Of a DNA stretch of 64,000 bases, positions 25,185 through 34,038 are shown one piece after another. The notes beneath the pieces were generated by a model. It was not told the origin of the DNA and made no database searches. It saw nothing but the letters and a program-made list of their open reading frames with translations. Source of the stretch: Candidatus Leptofilum proximum (GTDB lineage Bacteria > Chloroflexota > Anaerolineae > Promineifilales > Promineifilaceae); NCBI GenBank assembly GCA_016710325.1, contig JADJXK010000002.1, positions 992,001-1,056,000 on the forward strand, written 5' to 3'. Each line of letters starts with the position of its first letter. The first letter of the stretch is position 1. The position numbers and the translations under genes were made by a program.

Positions 25185-26381
25185 ATGAGCAAAAAACGCA
25201 AAGAAATTCGCCAGCAACAGCGTAAGGCGTGGGATAGCGAGAAAGGCCGGCGCAAGAAGCTGCGCCACAACACCGCCGCCAACCAGGCCAAACACCGCCT
25301 CGATTGGCAGCCGCTGGTGCCCAATGAAGAAGGCCAGGTTGCCGACCAGCGCATCATGCCGCGGGACGAACGTGACCGGCGCGAAGCCGTCATCGAACAG
25401 GCCACGGCCGCTCTGCAAGCCACCCTGGACGAGGCGCAGTGGCAAAACATGGCCGACGAGACGCCCTTTTTGCTAGGCAAAGTGGTGGAAGTCGGTCGCG
25501 GTCTCTGCCGGGCAGAGGTCAACGGCGAGGCCATCGTCTGTGATGTGCGCGGCACGCTGATTGCCGAGGGCACAGGCTACACCAACATCCTGGCCGTGGG
25601 CGACCGCGTCCTGGTGCAGCCGCTCAGCGGCAGCCGCGGTCTGGTAGAGCAGGTGCTGCCGCGCCGCAGCGGCCTGGCCCGCGCCGATGCCTACGACGTG
25701 CATCTGAAGCAAATTATCGCCGCCAACGTAGACCAGCTGCTGGTAGTGGCGTCTTGGCTGGAGCCCAAAATTTGGCTGCAGTTGATTGACGAATATTTGA
25801 TCGGGGCGGCGCGCAATGGGTTAAAAGCGGCCGTTTGCCTCAACAAAATTGATCTGGCCAAAAGCGCCGCGGATGTGGCGGCGGTGGCAGAACCTTACCA
25901 TGCCCTGGGCATTCCCGTCTTCCTCACCAGCGCCACCGAAGGAGGGGGCATTGACGCCTTGCGCGATTATTTGCGCGGACGCTCTACGGTGCTGGCCGGG
26001 CTGTCTGGCGTGGGCAAATCTACCCTTCTCAATGCGGTGCAGCCCGGCTTTCAGCTGCGCACCGGTGAGGTAAGCCGCCTGAAAAGCCGCGAGGGGCGAC
26101 ACACCACTACCCAGGCAATATTCCTGCCGCTGGAAATGGGCGGCAGCGTCATCGATACACCAGGCATCAAAGACATGGGTCTGCTGGGCCTGCACCCGGA
26201 TGACCTGATTTCGTTTTATCCTGAGCTGGCTGATGTCATTGGGTATTGTGGCTTTAACAACTGCACCCACGCGCACGAGCCAGGCTGTGCCGTAAAGGAT
26301 GCGGTGGATAACGGCCGTATCGCCCAATGGCGCTACGATAATTATGTCAACTTGTACGACATGCTCACCGAAGGCGCGTAA
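25185..26381 (+). CDS. rsgA: Ribosome small subunit biogenesis GTPase RsgA
   Basis: A 398-residue circularly permuted GTPase that helps late 30S maturation. A charged N-terminal extension of about 80 residues comes first, then an OB fold (about 95-165). The GTPase motifs come in permuted order: LNKIDLA (G4), SATEGGG (G5), GLSGVGKSTLLN (G1), and DTPGIKDMG (G3). The C terminus has the zinc-binding C.....C.H.....C pattern (CGFNNCTHAHEPGC). Another ATG lies four bases upstream in another frame. A perfect hairpin follows the stop. Confidence 0.95.
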   Translation: MSKKRKEIRQQQRKAWDSEKGRRKKLRHNTAANQAKHRLDWQPLVPNEEGQVADQRIMPRDERDRREAVIEQATAALQATLDEAQWQNMADETPFLLGKVVEVGRGLCRAEVNGEAIVCDVRGTLIAEGTGYTNILAVGDRVLVQPLSGSRGLVEQVLPRRSGLARADAYDVHLKQIIAANVDQLLVVASWLEPKIWLQLIDEYLIGAARNGLKAAVCLNKIDLAKSAADVAAVAEPYHALGIPVFLTSATEGGGIDALRDYLRGRSTVLAGLSGVGKSTLLNAVQPGFQLRTGEVSRLKSREGRHTTTQAIFLPLEMGGSVIDTPGIKDMGLLGLHPDDLISFYPELADVIGYCGFNNCTHAHEPGCAVKDAVDNGRIAQWRYDNYVNLYDMLTEGA

Positions 26382-26383
26382 CA

Positions 26384-26412
26384 CCTCATTCCACGCCGGG
26401 CGTGGAATGAGG
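26384..26412. terminator. Perfect 14 bp hairpin after rsgA
   Basis: CCTCATTCCACGCC and its perfect complement flank a single central G. There is no T run on either side, so it may be a repeat-derived hairpin and not a classical terminator. It lies between rsgA and a nucleotidyltransferase gene. Confidence 0.6.
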
Positions 26413-26436
26413 TCCGCGGAGCGCGGGAACGAGAAA

Positions 26437-27264
26437 ATGATGAAAGAGAACTTACCAACCATCTATCCAGACTTAAACGATGTGCTGGGGCTACTGGCGG
26501 ACTCGGCACAGGCGATCTTGGGCAGCCAGCTGCTGGGGCTGTACCTGCAGGGCTCCTTCGCCACCGGTGATGGCGACGAGCACAGCGATGTAGACTTCCT
26601 GGCCATCATCCAGCACGATTTGAGCGAGGCCGAGCACGGAGCGCTGCAAACAATGCACCGGCGCATATTCGCCCTGCCCATCCCTTGGGCGCAGCACCTG
26701 GAGGGGTCGTACTTTCCCATCCACATGCTGCGGCGGTACGATCCCGAGCGGGATCGGCCGTTTTACATCGACAACGGCAGTCAGGAACTGGTGCGCCACC
26801 ACCACGACAACACCTGGGTGGTGCGCTGGACGGTGCGCCAGCACGGCGTTCCCCTGATGGGTCCGCCTGCCGACGAGCTGATCGACCCCATCCCGCCAGC
26901 CGCGCTGCACCGCGAAGTGGTCAAAACGATGCGCGACTGGGGCGAAGAGATCACGTCGGGCCAGTACTCGATTGACAACCGTTGGGCGCAGCCGTTTGCC
27001 GCGTTGATGTACGGCCGTATGCACCACACCCTGGCCACCGGACAAATTCATTCCAAATTGGCGGCCGTCAACTGGGCGCAAAACAACCTGGACGGCCGTT
27101 GGGCCAACTTGCTCAAACGGGCCTGGGCAGAACGGCCGTTTCCCGGCCAAAAATTCCACCAACCCGCCAATCCACACGAACGGCAAGAAACGCTCGAATT
27201 CATTCGCCAGACGCTCGACAACCTTCAACTGTCAATTCCGCGCAAGCGGGAATCCATTTTCTGA
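26437..27264 (+). CDS. Nucleotidyltransferase with AadA-like C-terminal domain
   Basis: A 275-residue protein; start at the double ATG at 26437/26440, since the longer in-frame reading runs back into rsgA. The pol-beta-type nucleotidyltransferase motif GLYLQGSFATGD...SDVDFLAII gives the GS and D.D metal ligands. The C-terminal part with PIPPAALHREVV and the helical segment around SIDNRWAQPFAALMYGRM resembles the DUF4111 domain of aminoglycoside adenylyltransferases. Whether it modifies a drug is unknown. It starts a long same-strand run of group-transfer enzymes. Confidence 0.8.
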   Translation: MMKENLPTIYPDLNDVLGLLADSAQAILGSQLLGLYLQGSFATGDGDEHSDVDFLAIIQHDLSEAEHGALQTMHRRIFALPIPWAQHLEGSYFPIHMLRRYDPERDRPFYIDNGSQELVRHHHDNTWVVRWTVRQHGVPLMGPPADELIDPIPPAALHREVVKTMRDWGEEITSGQYSIDNRWAQPFAALMYGRMHHTLATGQIHSKLAAVNWAQNNLDGRWANLLKRAWAERPFPGQKFHQPANPHERQETLEFIRQTLDNLQLSIPRKRESIF

Positions 27265-27280
27265 GCAAAAGAGGAAGTGA

Positions 27281-28114
27281 ATGCAAACCAAAACAGGATT
27301 TGCCTCGATCAACGGGGCCCAAATTTATTACGAACTGGCTGGCACCGGCCAACCGCTGGTTTTGCTGCACGCCGGGGTGGCCGACGGCCGTCTATGGGAC
27401 GATCAATTTGCCCCCTTCGCCAAACACTACCGCACCATCCGCTACGACTTGCGCGGCTTCGGCCGTTCGCCCATGCCCTCCGGCCGCTTCAGCCACCACG
27501 ACGACCTGGCCGGGCTGCTGGACTTTTTGCAGGTGGACCGCGCCATTGTGGTGGGCCTCTCGTTTGGCGGCAAGGTGGCCATCGACTTTGCCCTGGCCTA
27601 CCCGCAGCGCGTGACGGCGCTGGTGTTGGGCGCGCCCAGCATCGGCGGCGCGGTGCCAACCGAACGCATTTTGCAGTTTTGGGAAGACGAGGAAACGGCC
27701 GTTGAAAACGGTGACATCAACGCCGCCGTGGAGCTCAACCTGCGCCTCTGGGTTGATGGCCTTCAGCGCCAGCCGGATGAAGTCAATTCTGTGGTCCGGC
27801 AAAAGGTGGGCGAGATGCAGCGCGAGATTTTCCTCATGGATGTACCGGAGGACGCAGCTGAAATGCGGTTGGAGCCGGTGGCGTACGGCCGTCTGGCCGA
27901 AATTACCGCCCCCACCCTGGTGCTGGTCGGCGACCTGGACCTGCCGGAGAAGGTGGAAGAAGCCGCCTGGCTGGCGCAGCAGATGCCGCACGCCCAACAC
28001 ACCGTCATGCCCGGCGTGGCCCACATGCTCAACATGGAAAAACCAGCACAGTTTAACCAGCTGGTGTTGGATTTTCTGCAAGGAAAAAGCGGAACACAGA
28101 GGGGCACAGAGTAG
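27281..28114 (+). CDS. Alpha/beta hydrolase
   Basis: A 277-residue hydrolase: oxyanion strand LVLLHAGVADGRLWDDQF, nucleophile elbow GLSFGG, acid in LVLVGDLDLPEK, and His in PGVAHMLNMEKP. Such enzymes cleave esters, lactones or similar bonds. GAGGAAG precedes the ATG, 16 bases after the upstream stop. The last residues (GTQRGTE) are encoded by the left arm of a dispersed repeat, so the natural C terminus has been altered by that repeat. Confidence 0.9.
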   Translation: MQTKTGFASINGAQIYYELAGTGQPLVLLHAGVADGRLWDDQFAPFAKHYRTIRYDLRGFGRSPMPSGRFSHHDDLAGLLDFLQVDRAIVVGLSFGGKVAIDFALAYPQRVTALVLGAPSIGGAVPTERILQFWEDEETAVENGDINAAVELNLRLWVDGLQRQPDEVNSVVRQKVGEMQREIFLMDVPEDAAEMRLEPVAYGRLAEITAPTLVLVGDLDLPEKVEEAAWLAQQMPHAQHTVMPGVAHMLNMEKPAQFNQLVLDFLQGKSGTQRGTE

Positions 28115-28178
28115 ACACAGAGGGGCACAGAGTTTTTCTCTGTGCAGCTCTGTGCTTCTCCGTGAAACTCTGTGTTCC
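28091..28178. repeat. CACAGAG inverted repeat overlapping a stop codon
   Basis: Starts GGAACACAGAG and ends with the exact complement CTCTGTGTTCC; internally it has two GGGGCACAGAG units and CTCTGTGCAGCTCTGTG. Its left arm encodes the last residues of the hydrolase and supplies its TAG stop. Confidence 0.8.
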
Positions 28179-28193
28179 TAAAAGGTCATAGAG

Positions 28194-29312
28194 ATGATTC
28201 GCCTGGAACCGAAGCAGTTCAACAGAGCTGAGTCCCTGTTTGCCGGGATGGCTGAGTGGAATGTGTATGTAACGGCCGTTCTCCAGCAAACCAGCCCCGG
28301 CCGCGTCTACGTAGACAACCCGGACGCGCCGCGCAGTGGTTTTGCCATTTCGCTGGACTGTGTTTACCTGGTGGGTGATCCGGACAACACCGCCTTCAAC
28401 CAGGCCCTCAAGACGGAGCTAGCCGGTACGCTGCTGGCCGACGATCGGGTCAATCCGGCCGAGCCCATGCTGAGCATTTGTGTGGATTCGCTCGACTGGG
28501 AACCCGCCCTGGCCGACATTTTAGGCGACTGGCGCTGGCCGCCCATTTGGGGCAGCAACCACCATTACCGCTTTGACCGACCGTGCCTGGATTGGCGCAT
28601 GGCCCTGCCCGCAGGCTACACAATTGCCCGCCTGGATGCCACCCTGTTGGCGGCCCAAGGTTCGCGGCTGCCGCAAAACATTGCTGACTCCATTCACATC
28701 GGCTGGCAGAACCAGGAGAATTTTGTGGCGAACGGCTTCGGCTTTGTTGCGCTGCACGGGGATGAGATCGTGTGCTGGTGCCTGGCGGGTGTAACGGTGG
28801 GCACGGCTTGTGAGATTGGTATTGAAACGGCCGCTGCACACCGCAGGCGCGGGCTGGCCACGGCCGTTGTCGCTGCCACCGTTGAGTTTGGCCAGCAGGC
28901 AGGTTTCAGCCACATCAGCTGGCACTGCGGTACCGATAATCCGGGATCGATTAAGACGGCCGTAAACGTGGGTTTTGTGCTGGAACGGCCGTACCACTTC
29001 TACGCCTTTTATTACGATGAGCCACAGCATTACGCCGAGCTGGGCCGCTTCTACTTCTTCGAGGCACAAATGTACGAAGAAGCCGCCGACATGCTGCAAA
29101 TCGCCATTGAGGTAGATGACGAACCGCCTGCTTATGTCTACTTCCTGGCGGCGCGGGCGCTGGCCCACCTGGAAGAACCTGCCGCCATTGATTATCTGCA
29201 AGAGGCCATTGCTACGGGCTTCAAGGATTGGGAACTGCTGGAGACGCTGCCAGAGTTTGCCCCATACCGTCAAAAACCGGATTTCCCCGGAAACTACACG
29301 GGAGAGCCTTAA
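28194..29312 (+). CDS. GNAT acetyltransferase with TPR-like C-terminal tail
   Basis: A 372-residue protein. Residues about 1-265 resemble the YrkN-like GNAT family, with IGIETAAAHRRRGLATAVVAATVEF as the acetyl-CoA-binding loop and helix, and FSHISWHCGTDNPGSIKTAVNVGF. Residues about 275-365 are helical, with a TPR-like stretch (FFEAQMYEEAADMLQIAIE, then LAARALAHLEEPAAIDYL). This tail may bind a partner. An 11 bp hairpin (29285-29295 with 29323-29333) spans the stop codon. Confidence 0.8.
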   Translation: MIRLEPKQFNRAESLFAGMAEWNVYVTAVLQQTSPGRVYVDNPDAPRSGFAISLDCVYLVGDPDNTAFNQALKTELAGTLLADDRVNPAEPMLSICVDSLDWEPALADILGDWRWPPIWGSNHHYRFDRPCLDWRMALPAGYTIARLDATLLAAQGSRLPQNIADSIHIGWQNQENFVANGFGFVALHGDEIVCWCLAGVTVGTACEIGIETAAAHRRRGLATAVVAATVEFGQQAGFSHISWHCGTDNPGSIKTAVNVGFVLERPYHFYAFYYDEPQHYAELGRFYFFEAQMYEEAADMLQIAIEVDDEPPAYVYFLAARALAHLEEPAAIDYLQEAIATGFKDWELLETLPEFAPYRQKPDFPGNYTGEP

Positions 29313-29333
29313 ACTAGCTGAAAGTTTCCGGGG
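29285..29333 (+). terminator. Hairpin spanning the stop of the GNAT gene
   Basis: CCCCGGAAACT inside the last codons pairs with AGTTTCCGGGG after the stop. The long loop contains the stop codon. It is a possible mRNA 3' structure; no T run follows. Confidence 0.45.
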
Positions 29334-29350
29334 CAATTCCCGCACTATTG

Positions 29351-29369
29351 GTCAATTTTGAAAATTGAC
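29351..29369. promoter_or_regulatory. Perfect 19 bp operator-like palindrome
   Basis: GTCAATTTTGAAAATTGAC is a perfect dyad about one base. It is AT-rich, unlike the local GC-rich background, and lies between a stop codon and a strong SD, where a dimeric repressor would be expected to bind. No regulator gene is adjacent. Confidence 0.5.
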
Positions 29370-29386
29370 GAGCAAAGGAGGTTGTT

Positions 29387-29509
29387 ATGAACGAGAACTG
29401 TCTGTTTAACCAACCGCACCAAAAGGAAAAGAAATTTCATGCAATCCCAAAACAAACAGTTGCTGAGTTCTTGTTTACAAGCGGTTTTAGAGAAGTGGGT
29501 GGCGGGTGA
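29387..29509 (+). CDS. Possible 40-residue leader ORF overlapping the esterase gene
   Basis: ATG 29387 has the best SD nearby (AAAGGAGG, five bases away) and opens a 40-codon frame (start MNENCLFNQP) that overlaps the first 71 bases of the esterase gene in another frame. It could couple or attenuate translation of the esterase. Alternatively, the strong SD may simply be an old esterase start. No homology is recognised. Confidence 0.3.
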   Translation: MNENCLFNQPHQKEKKFHAIPKQTVAEFLFTSGFREVGGG

Positions 29510-30713
29510 TACGGCCGTTCTCCACCAATTCTGGCAAGAAATGAAGGCCCAGGGCACGCCACTCATCGAACACCAGGACGATGAGTCCTGCCTGGTAACC
29601 TTCCTCTGGCGCGACGAGGAACGTAGACTGGACACCGTGTGCCTCGCCGCCGGACCCGCTGGCTTCGATTTTCACCTGGGGCAGATGGCGCGCCTGGCCG
29701 ACACCGACATTTGGTTTCGCAGCTACCAGATGCCCCGCGACGCCGTGATGCTGTACCATCTCTCCCCTAACAATCCGCTGCCCGCCTGGGGCTCGCCGGA
29801 ATGGGCCGATATGTGGGATGAATTCGACCCGGCGGTTTTTCAATTCGATCCGCTCAATCCGCTGCGCCACGCCGATGGCTCCGTGCTGCGCCTGCCGGAT
29901 GCCACCGCCGAACCATGGTTTAACGAACTGCCAGACGAGCAAACCGGGCAGCTGCACATTCACGATTTCGAAGACAACTCGTTGGGCAGCCTGCGGCGGG
30001 CGCGGGTTTACACCCCGGTGGGTTATGAGGCTAACGGCCGTTCCTACCCCTGGCTGCTCCTCTTCGACGGCTCGACCTATGCCGACGCCATCGCCACCAC
30101 CATGCTGGACAATCTCATTGCCCAAACTATCATTCCGCCGCTGGTGGTGGTTTTTGTCAACGGCCGCTGGGAAGATCGGCAGCAGGACCTCGTTTGTAAC
30201 CCGGCCTTCAACCGGTTTCTGGTCGATGAACTGCGGCCCTGGCTGCAAGCCAACTTTCGGGTGAGCGATGATCCGGGGCAAACGGCCGTTGGTGGCTTTA
30301 GTCTCGGTGGGTTGGCGGCTGCGTTTGCTGCCTACCAACATCCAAACATTTTTGGCAGCGTGTTGGCCCAGGGCGGCTTCTTCCAGTGGTCACCAGAGAT
30401 GAATCTGCACGGCCTGGCCCACGACACGCGCAGTCCGGCCAGCACCAACTGGCTGATCCGCCAATTTGCAAACGCCCAAAGAGTGCCTATTCGTTTTCAC
30501 CTCGATGTAGGCACGTACGACTTTAACGGCCAGCCGGAGCTGCACAGCAACGTCCTCATGGCCAACCGGCACCTGCGCGACGTGCTGCAAGCCAAAGGTT
30601 ATGAGGTGGATTATGTCGAGTTCAATGGCGGCCACGACTTTGTCGGCTGGCGGCGTGCGCTGCCCCAGGCAATAAATTGGCTCATGACACACAGTGCAGG
30701 CAGCAATGATTAA
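29439..30713 (+). CDS. Enterochelin-esterase-like (Fes/esterase D) hydrolase
   Basis: A 424-residue protein. Residues about 30-130 form an N-terminal beta-sandwich like that of Fes (VTFLWRDEE, MYHLSPNNP-type segment). The alpha/beta hydrolase domain follows, with nucleophile motif GGFSLGG, an acidic residue in HLDVGTYDFNG and His in FNGGHDFVGWR. Fes-type enzymes cleave iron-loaded siderophores, but related ones act on other esters, and no siderophore genes are nearby. An SD-like AAGGAAAAG precedes ATG 29439. The gene overlaps the next start by eight bases. Confidence 0.85.
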   Translation: MQSQNKQLLSSCLQAVLEKWVAGDTAVLHQFWQEMKAQGTPLIEHQDDESCLVTFLWRDEERRLDTVCLAAGPAGFDFHLGQMARLADTDIWFRSYQMPRDAVMLYHLSPNNPLPAWGSPEWADMWDEFDPAVFQFDPLNPLRHADGSVLRLPDATAEPWFNELPDEQTGQLHIHDFEDNSLGSLRRARVYTPVGYEANGRSYPWLLLFDGSTYADAIATTMLDNLIAQTIIPPLVVVFVNGRWEDRQQDLVCNPAFNRFLVDELRPWLQANFRVSDDPGQTAVGGFSLGGLAAAFAAYQHPNIFGSVLAQGGFFQWSPEMNLHGLAHDTRSPASTNWLIRQFANAQRVPIRFHLDVGTYDFNGQPELHSNVLMANRHLRDVLQAKGYEVDYVEFNGGHDFVGWRRALPQAINWLMTHSAGSND

Positions 30714-31575
30714 TCCGCATTTACAAGACAAAGTGATTCTTATCACCGGTGCCAACCACGGCATTGGCGCGGCCACGGCCAGAGCATTTGCCGCGCAGGG
30801 GGCCAGGGTGCTCATCACCTATTTTCGGGGGGAAACCAGCTTTTCTGCTGAAGAGATGGTCCAGGCGCAGACAGCTGGCGCCGGTGGCCCGGCGCTGTAC
30901 GCGGCCAACCAGCAGCAGTCCGGCGAAAAGGTGGCGGCAGAGATTAAGACAGCGGGCGGAACGGCCGTTGCCCAGGAAGCCAATCTCGCCGACGCCAACA
31001 ACATCCCGCTGCTGTTCGCTCAATGCGAGGAAAAGTTGGGGCCGGTGGATGTGCTGGTGTGCAACCACACCCACTGCGTGTTAGAAACGTTTGATCCCGC
31101 GGCCGTGCAAACCGAAGGCTTTCCGGTGGGCTTCATCAGCGCTGAAGAAGCGGACCGTCACTTTGCCATCAACGCCCGCGCCTACGCCTTGCTGATGGCC
31201 GAATTCACCCAACGTTACCTGGAGCGGCAGGCCAGCTGGGGGCGCATCATTCTCATCAGCACCGACGCCGCCCATGCCCACACGGCCAACGTGCACTACG
31301 CGGCCAGCAAACACGCCATTGAGTCATACGGCCGTTCCGCCGCCGCCGAGTTGGGCCACTATGGCATTACCGTCAACATTGTCGCGCCAGGACCGATCCA
31401 AACCGGCTACATCGAACCGGAAACCGAAAATCGCATTGCCGCCAACACACCCCTGCGCCGCATTGGCCAGCCGGAAGACGTCGCCGATGCCATCGTGTTT
31501 ATGGCTTCAGAGCAGGCGCGCTGGCTGACAGGTCAGCTCATCTACGTGGGCGGCGGCTGGCGCACGGGGCAGTAA
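30706..31575 (+). CDS. Short-chain dehydrogenase/reductase
   Basis: A 289-residue Rossmann oxidoreductase. The NAD(P) loop is TGANHGIGAATARAF, the N-rich strand is VLVCNHTH (in place of NNAG), the catalytic Ser lies in LISTDA and the Tyr/Lys pair in HYAASKHAIESYG. The C terminus MASEQARWLTGQLIYVGGG is typical of FabG-like enzymes. ATG 30706 is preferred over a GTG 12 bases upstream. It overlaps the esterase gene and is followed after one base by a kinase gene. Confidence 0.9.
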   Translation: MINPHLQDKVILITGANHGIGAATARAFAAQGARVLITYFRGETSFSAEEMVQAQTAGAGGPALYAANQQQSGEKVAAEIKTAGGTAVAQEANLADANNIPLLFAQCEEKLGPVDVLVCNHTHCVLETFDPAAVQTEGFPVGFISAEEADRHFAINARAYALLMAEFTQRYLERQASWGRIILISTDAAHAHTANVHYAASKHAIESYGRSAAAELGHYGITVNIVAPGPIQTGYIEPETENRIAANTPLRRIGQPEDVADAIVFMASEQARWLTGQLIYVGGGWRTGQ

Positions 31576-31576
31576 C

Positions 31577-32539
31577 ATGATCAAAAAGCAGCATTCTGAA
31601 ATATACAGCAATATCCTCAGCCAGCTGGCAGACGGCGCGACGTTCCAGGAAGCACGGCCGTTGCCCGGCAGTTTTTCCAATGAAACCACGCTGCTCACTT
31701 ATGAAACGGCCGCTGGCTGCCAACAAGTCGTCGTGCGGCGTTATGCCGTCTTTGGCAGCTATAACCGGGGCGAAAAGGCCGAGCGTGAGTTTAAGGCGCT
31801 GGCGCTTTGCCAGCAGCACAACATTCCCGCGCCAACGCCGCTGCTGCTGGACAAAAGCGGCGCGCTGCTGGGCAGTCCCGGCATCGTCACCAGCTTTGTG
31901 CCGGGGCGGCAGCAGATCCGGCCGCCGGACGAGGCCACCTGGGTAGCCGAACTGGCCCACACGCTGGCCCGCATTCACGCCATTCCCATCACCGCCGAAA
32001 AAGCGTTTCTGCTCAACGGCAACCAGGAAGTGACCTGGTTTTTAAATGGCGGCAGCGTTACGGAAGCGATGGCCCGGCATCCAGATGGTACGGCCGTCTG
32101 GCACGCCGTCCATGATCTTTTGCCCACCATCCGGCCTGTATCGTCTGCCCTGATGCACGTCGATTTCTGGAACGGCAACCTGCTCTGGCAAGACCAGCGC
32201 CTGACGGCCGTGCTCGATTGGGAAGAAGCCTCGTTTGGCGATCCGGCCTACGACGTGGCTTACCTGCGCCACGAGCTGGCCATGTTGGGCGGCGCAAGGC
32301 TGGCTGATGCCTTTTTGGCAGCATACGTAGCCGAAAACGGCCGTCCGGTAGACAATCTCGCCTTCTGGGAACTGACCGCCGCCGCCCGCTTTATGCCCGA
32401 CCCCGAAGGCATGATTCCTGAGTGGCAGGCATTGCAGGCGGGGACGTATGAAGTGGCTGCCGTCCAACAAAACTTTCGCAGCTTCTTAGCCAGCGCCCTG
32501 AAACGCGCTGGCGCCACTATGGAGAAAAACAGTGATTGA
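31577..32539 (+). CDS. APH-family phosphotransferase
   Basis: A 320-residue APH/choline-kinase-like enzyme. It has a nucleotide-lobe pattern (VVVRRYAVFGSY), catalytic loop MHVDFWNGNLLW (Asp kept; the usual His-Gly reads His-Val) and metal motif VLDWEEASFGDPAYDVAYL. Known relatives phosphorylate aminoglycosides, macrolides, homoserine or thiamine. It starts one base after the SDR stop, and its 3' end overlaps the methyltransferase start by eight bases. Confidence 0.87.
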   Translation: MIKKQHSEIYSNILSQLADGATFQEARPLPGSFSNETTLLTYETAAGCQQVVVRRYAVFGSYNRGEKAEREFKALALCQQHNIPAPTPLLLDKSGALLGSPGIVTSFVPGRQQIRPPDEATWVAELAHTLARIHAIPITAEKAFLLNGNQEVTWFLNGGSVTEAMARHPDGTAVWHAVHDLLPTIRPVSSALMHVDFWNGNLLWQDQRLTAVLDWEEASFGDPAYDVAYLRHELAMLGGARLADAFLAAYVAENGRPVDNLAFWELTAAARFMPDPEGMIPEWQALQAGTYEVAAVQQNFRSFLASALKRAGATMEKNSD

Positions 32540-33314
32540 CCACGACAATTTAGCCGATTATGCCGATCCGTATCTGTATGATGTGGAAAATCCCGACGAA
32601 GAGCCGGTGGGATCGTTTTTGTTACCGCTGGCCCAGCAGGCGGATGGCCCCCTTCTGGAGCTGGGCTGCGGCACAGGCCGTTATACGCTTTACCTGACGC
32701 GGCTGGGCTTTACCGTCACCGGCGTCGACATTGTGCCGGGCATGCTGGCCCGGGCGCGCCAAAAGGCAGGCGATCTGCCTGTCGAGTGGGTAGAAGCAGA
32801 TGTGCGCTGCTTCCACCTGCCGGGCAAGTTTGCCCTGATCTTTGAGATTGGCGCCGTGTTTCAGCATTTGCTCACCCGGCCGGACCAGGAAGCATTTTTG
32901 GCGCGGGTGCAGGAACACCTCACTGACGACGGCCGTTTCCTCCTCACCGCCCTCTTCACCAAGCCGCCCTACATGGCCTCCTCCGATGACGAAGAAGCGT
33001 GGTTTGAATATGATGCGGGGGACGGCCGTTTCATCGAAGTCAGCGGTATAACTACCTACGATGCCATTAACCAGGTCCGGCACGAAACCGCCTACCGGCG
33101 CTGGCAAAATGCAGCGGGCGAAACCGTCACCATGGTGGCGCCGCTGGCGCTGCGCAGCTACTTCCCCCAGGAGCTGGAAAATTTACTGCATTACAACGGA
33201 TTTGCCATCGAGGCGCGCTACGGCAACTGGGACTTCTCCCCACTGACAGCAGAAAGTCCCATGCTCATTTTCCTTTGCACCAAACCAAAGGCAGACCATG
33301 AGCAAAATCCCTGA
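32532..33314 (+). CDS. Class I SAM-dependent methyltransferase
   Basis: A 260-residue protein starting at GTG 32532. SAM motif I is LLELGCGTGRYTLYL; the acidic end of strand 2 is GVDIVPG; EADVRCFHL follows as motif II, then FEIGAVFQHL. The family methylates small molecules. It overlaps genes on both sides (eight bases upstream, 17 bases downstream), so it belongs to a tight operon with the preceding kinase and the next small gene. Substrate unknown. Confidence 0.88.
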   Translation: MIDHDNLADYADPYLYDVENPDEEPVGSFLLPLAQQADGPLLELGCGTGRYTLYLTRLGFTVTGVDIVPGMLARARQKAGDLPVEWVEADVRCFHLPGKFALIFEIGAVFQHLLTRPDQEAFLARVQEHLTDDGRFLLTALFTKPPYMASSDDEEAWFEYDAGDGRFIEVSGITTYDAINQVRHETAYRRWQNAAGETVTMVAPLALRSYFPQELENLLHYNGFAIEARYGNWDFSPLTAESPMLIFLCTKPKADHEQNP

Positions 33315-33705
33315 ATTCAGCAACTGGCAGGAAGCGTGGGAATGGCACGCCCAGCAAACCCAAAACGAGTACGCCAACCAATCTGAGGCGGCCCTGCTTA
33401 AGAAGATTCAAAAGCGGCAGTATGATGCCTACTACCAGATCTGGTACAGCTTAGGACAGATTGGCACCCTGGCCGCCAGCGCGCCCGTTTTGCTGGAAGT
33501 GCTGCGGCGCGAAGCTGGCGAAGACAACATGCTGATCCGCTATCACTGCGCCGGGGCTCTGTTCCATCTGCTGGGCTACCCGGATGATCCCCTGCCGGAA
33601 CTGCGCAAGCGGGTGCAGTGGGCTTACGGCGATGAAGCCGCCCGGCAGGCCGCTATTGACGAGCTAGAACAGCTCATCCAGTCCCGGCGGGCCGCACCTG
33701 AATAG
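33298..33705 (+). CDS. Small helical protein, possible HEAT-like
   Basis: A 135-residue all-helical acidic/basic protein. The segment LEVLRREAGEDNMLIRYHCAG and the following helix resemble HEAT or armadillo repeats (APVLLEVLR..., ALFHLLGYPDDPLPELRKRV). No catalytic residues are apparent. It overlaps the methyltransferase gene by 17 bases, suggesting translational coupling. Function unknown. Confidence 0.65.
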   Translation: MSKIPEFSNWQEAWEWHAQQTQNEYANQSEAALLKKIQKRQYDAYYQIWYSLGQIGTLAASAPVLLEVLRREAGEDNMLIRYHCAGALFHLLGYPDDPLPELRKRVQWAYGDEAARQAAIDELEQLIQSRRAAPE

Positions 33706-33720
33706 CTTTGGAGCTTTTCA

Positions 33721-34038
33721 ATGAACGAAGGGCAAAAGTGGGAACCATATCTACAGCAGGTCCGGGCCAATACCCAAAATGACCATGAAGCATTTTTCAA
33801 TCTGGCTTACCTGCTGGCAGAAAAATTACGGTTTCCGCTGCAAGCAAATTGGTTGGGGAAAGATGTGCTGGTAACGGCCGTTAATCTCACCTACAGCAGC
33901 CACAGCCACGGCCTGAAAGTAGATGTAGCCGACAGCCGCGAGCCATTGCCCGTTGAAGAACTTACTTTTACTGATCCGGATCAAATCAGCGCCAACTGGA
34001 TTGCTTTTTATCACTATTGGCGAAAGGAGATTAACTAA
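33721..34038 (+). CDS. Small hypothetical protein
   Basis: A 105-residue soluble protein; GGAG seven bases before the ATG. Mixed alpha/beta with a helical first half (NDHEAFFNLAYLLAEKL) and a strand-rich middle (DVLVTAVNLTYSSHSHGLKVDV). No family recognised. It is 15 bases after the preceding gene and its stop abuts the DinB start, so it is part of the same operon. Confidence 0.6.
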   Translation: MNEGQKWEPYLQQVRANTQNDHEAFFNLAYLLAEKLRFPLQANWLGKDVLVTAVNLTYSSHSHGLKVDVADSREPLPVEELTFTDPDQISANWIAFYHYWRKEIN

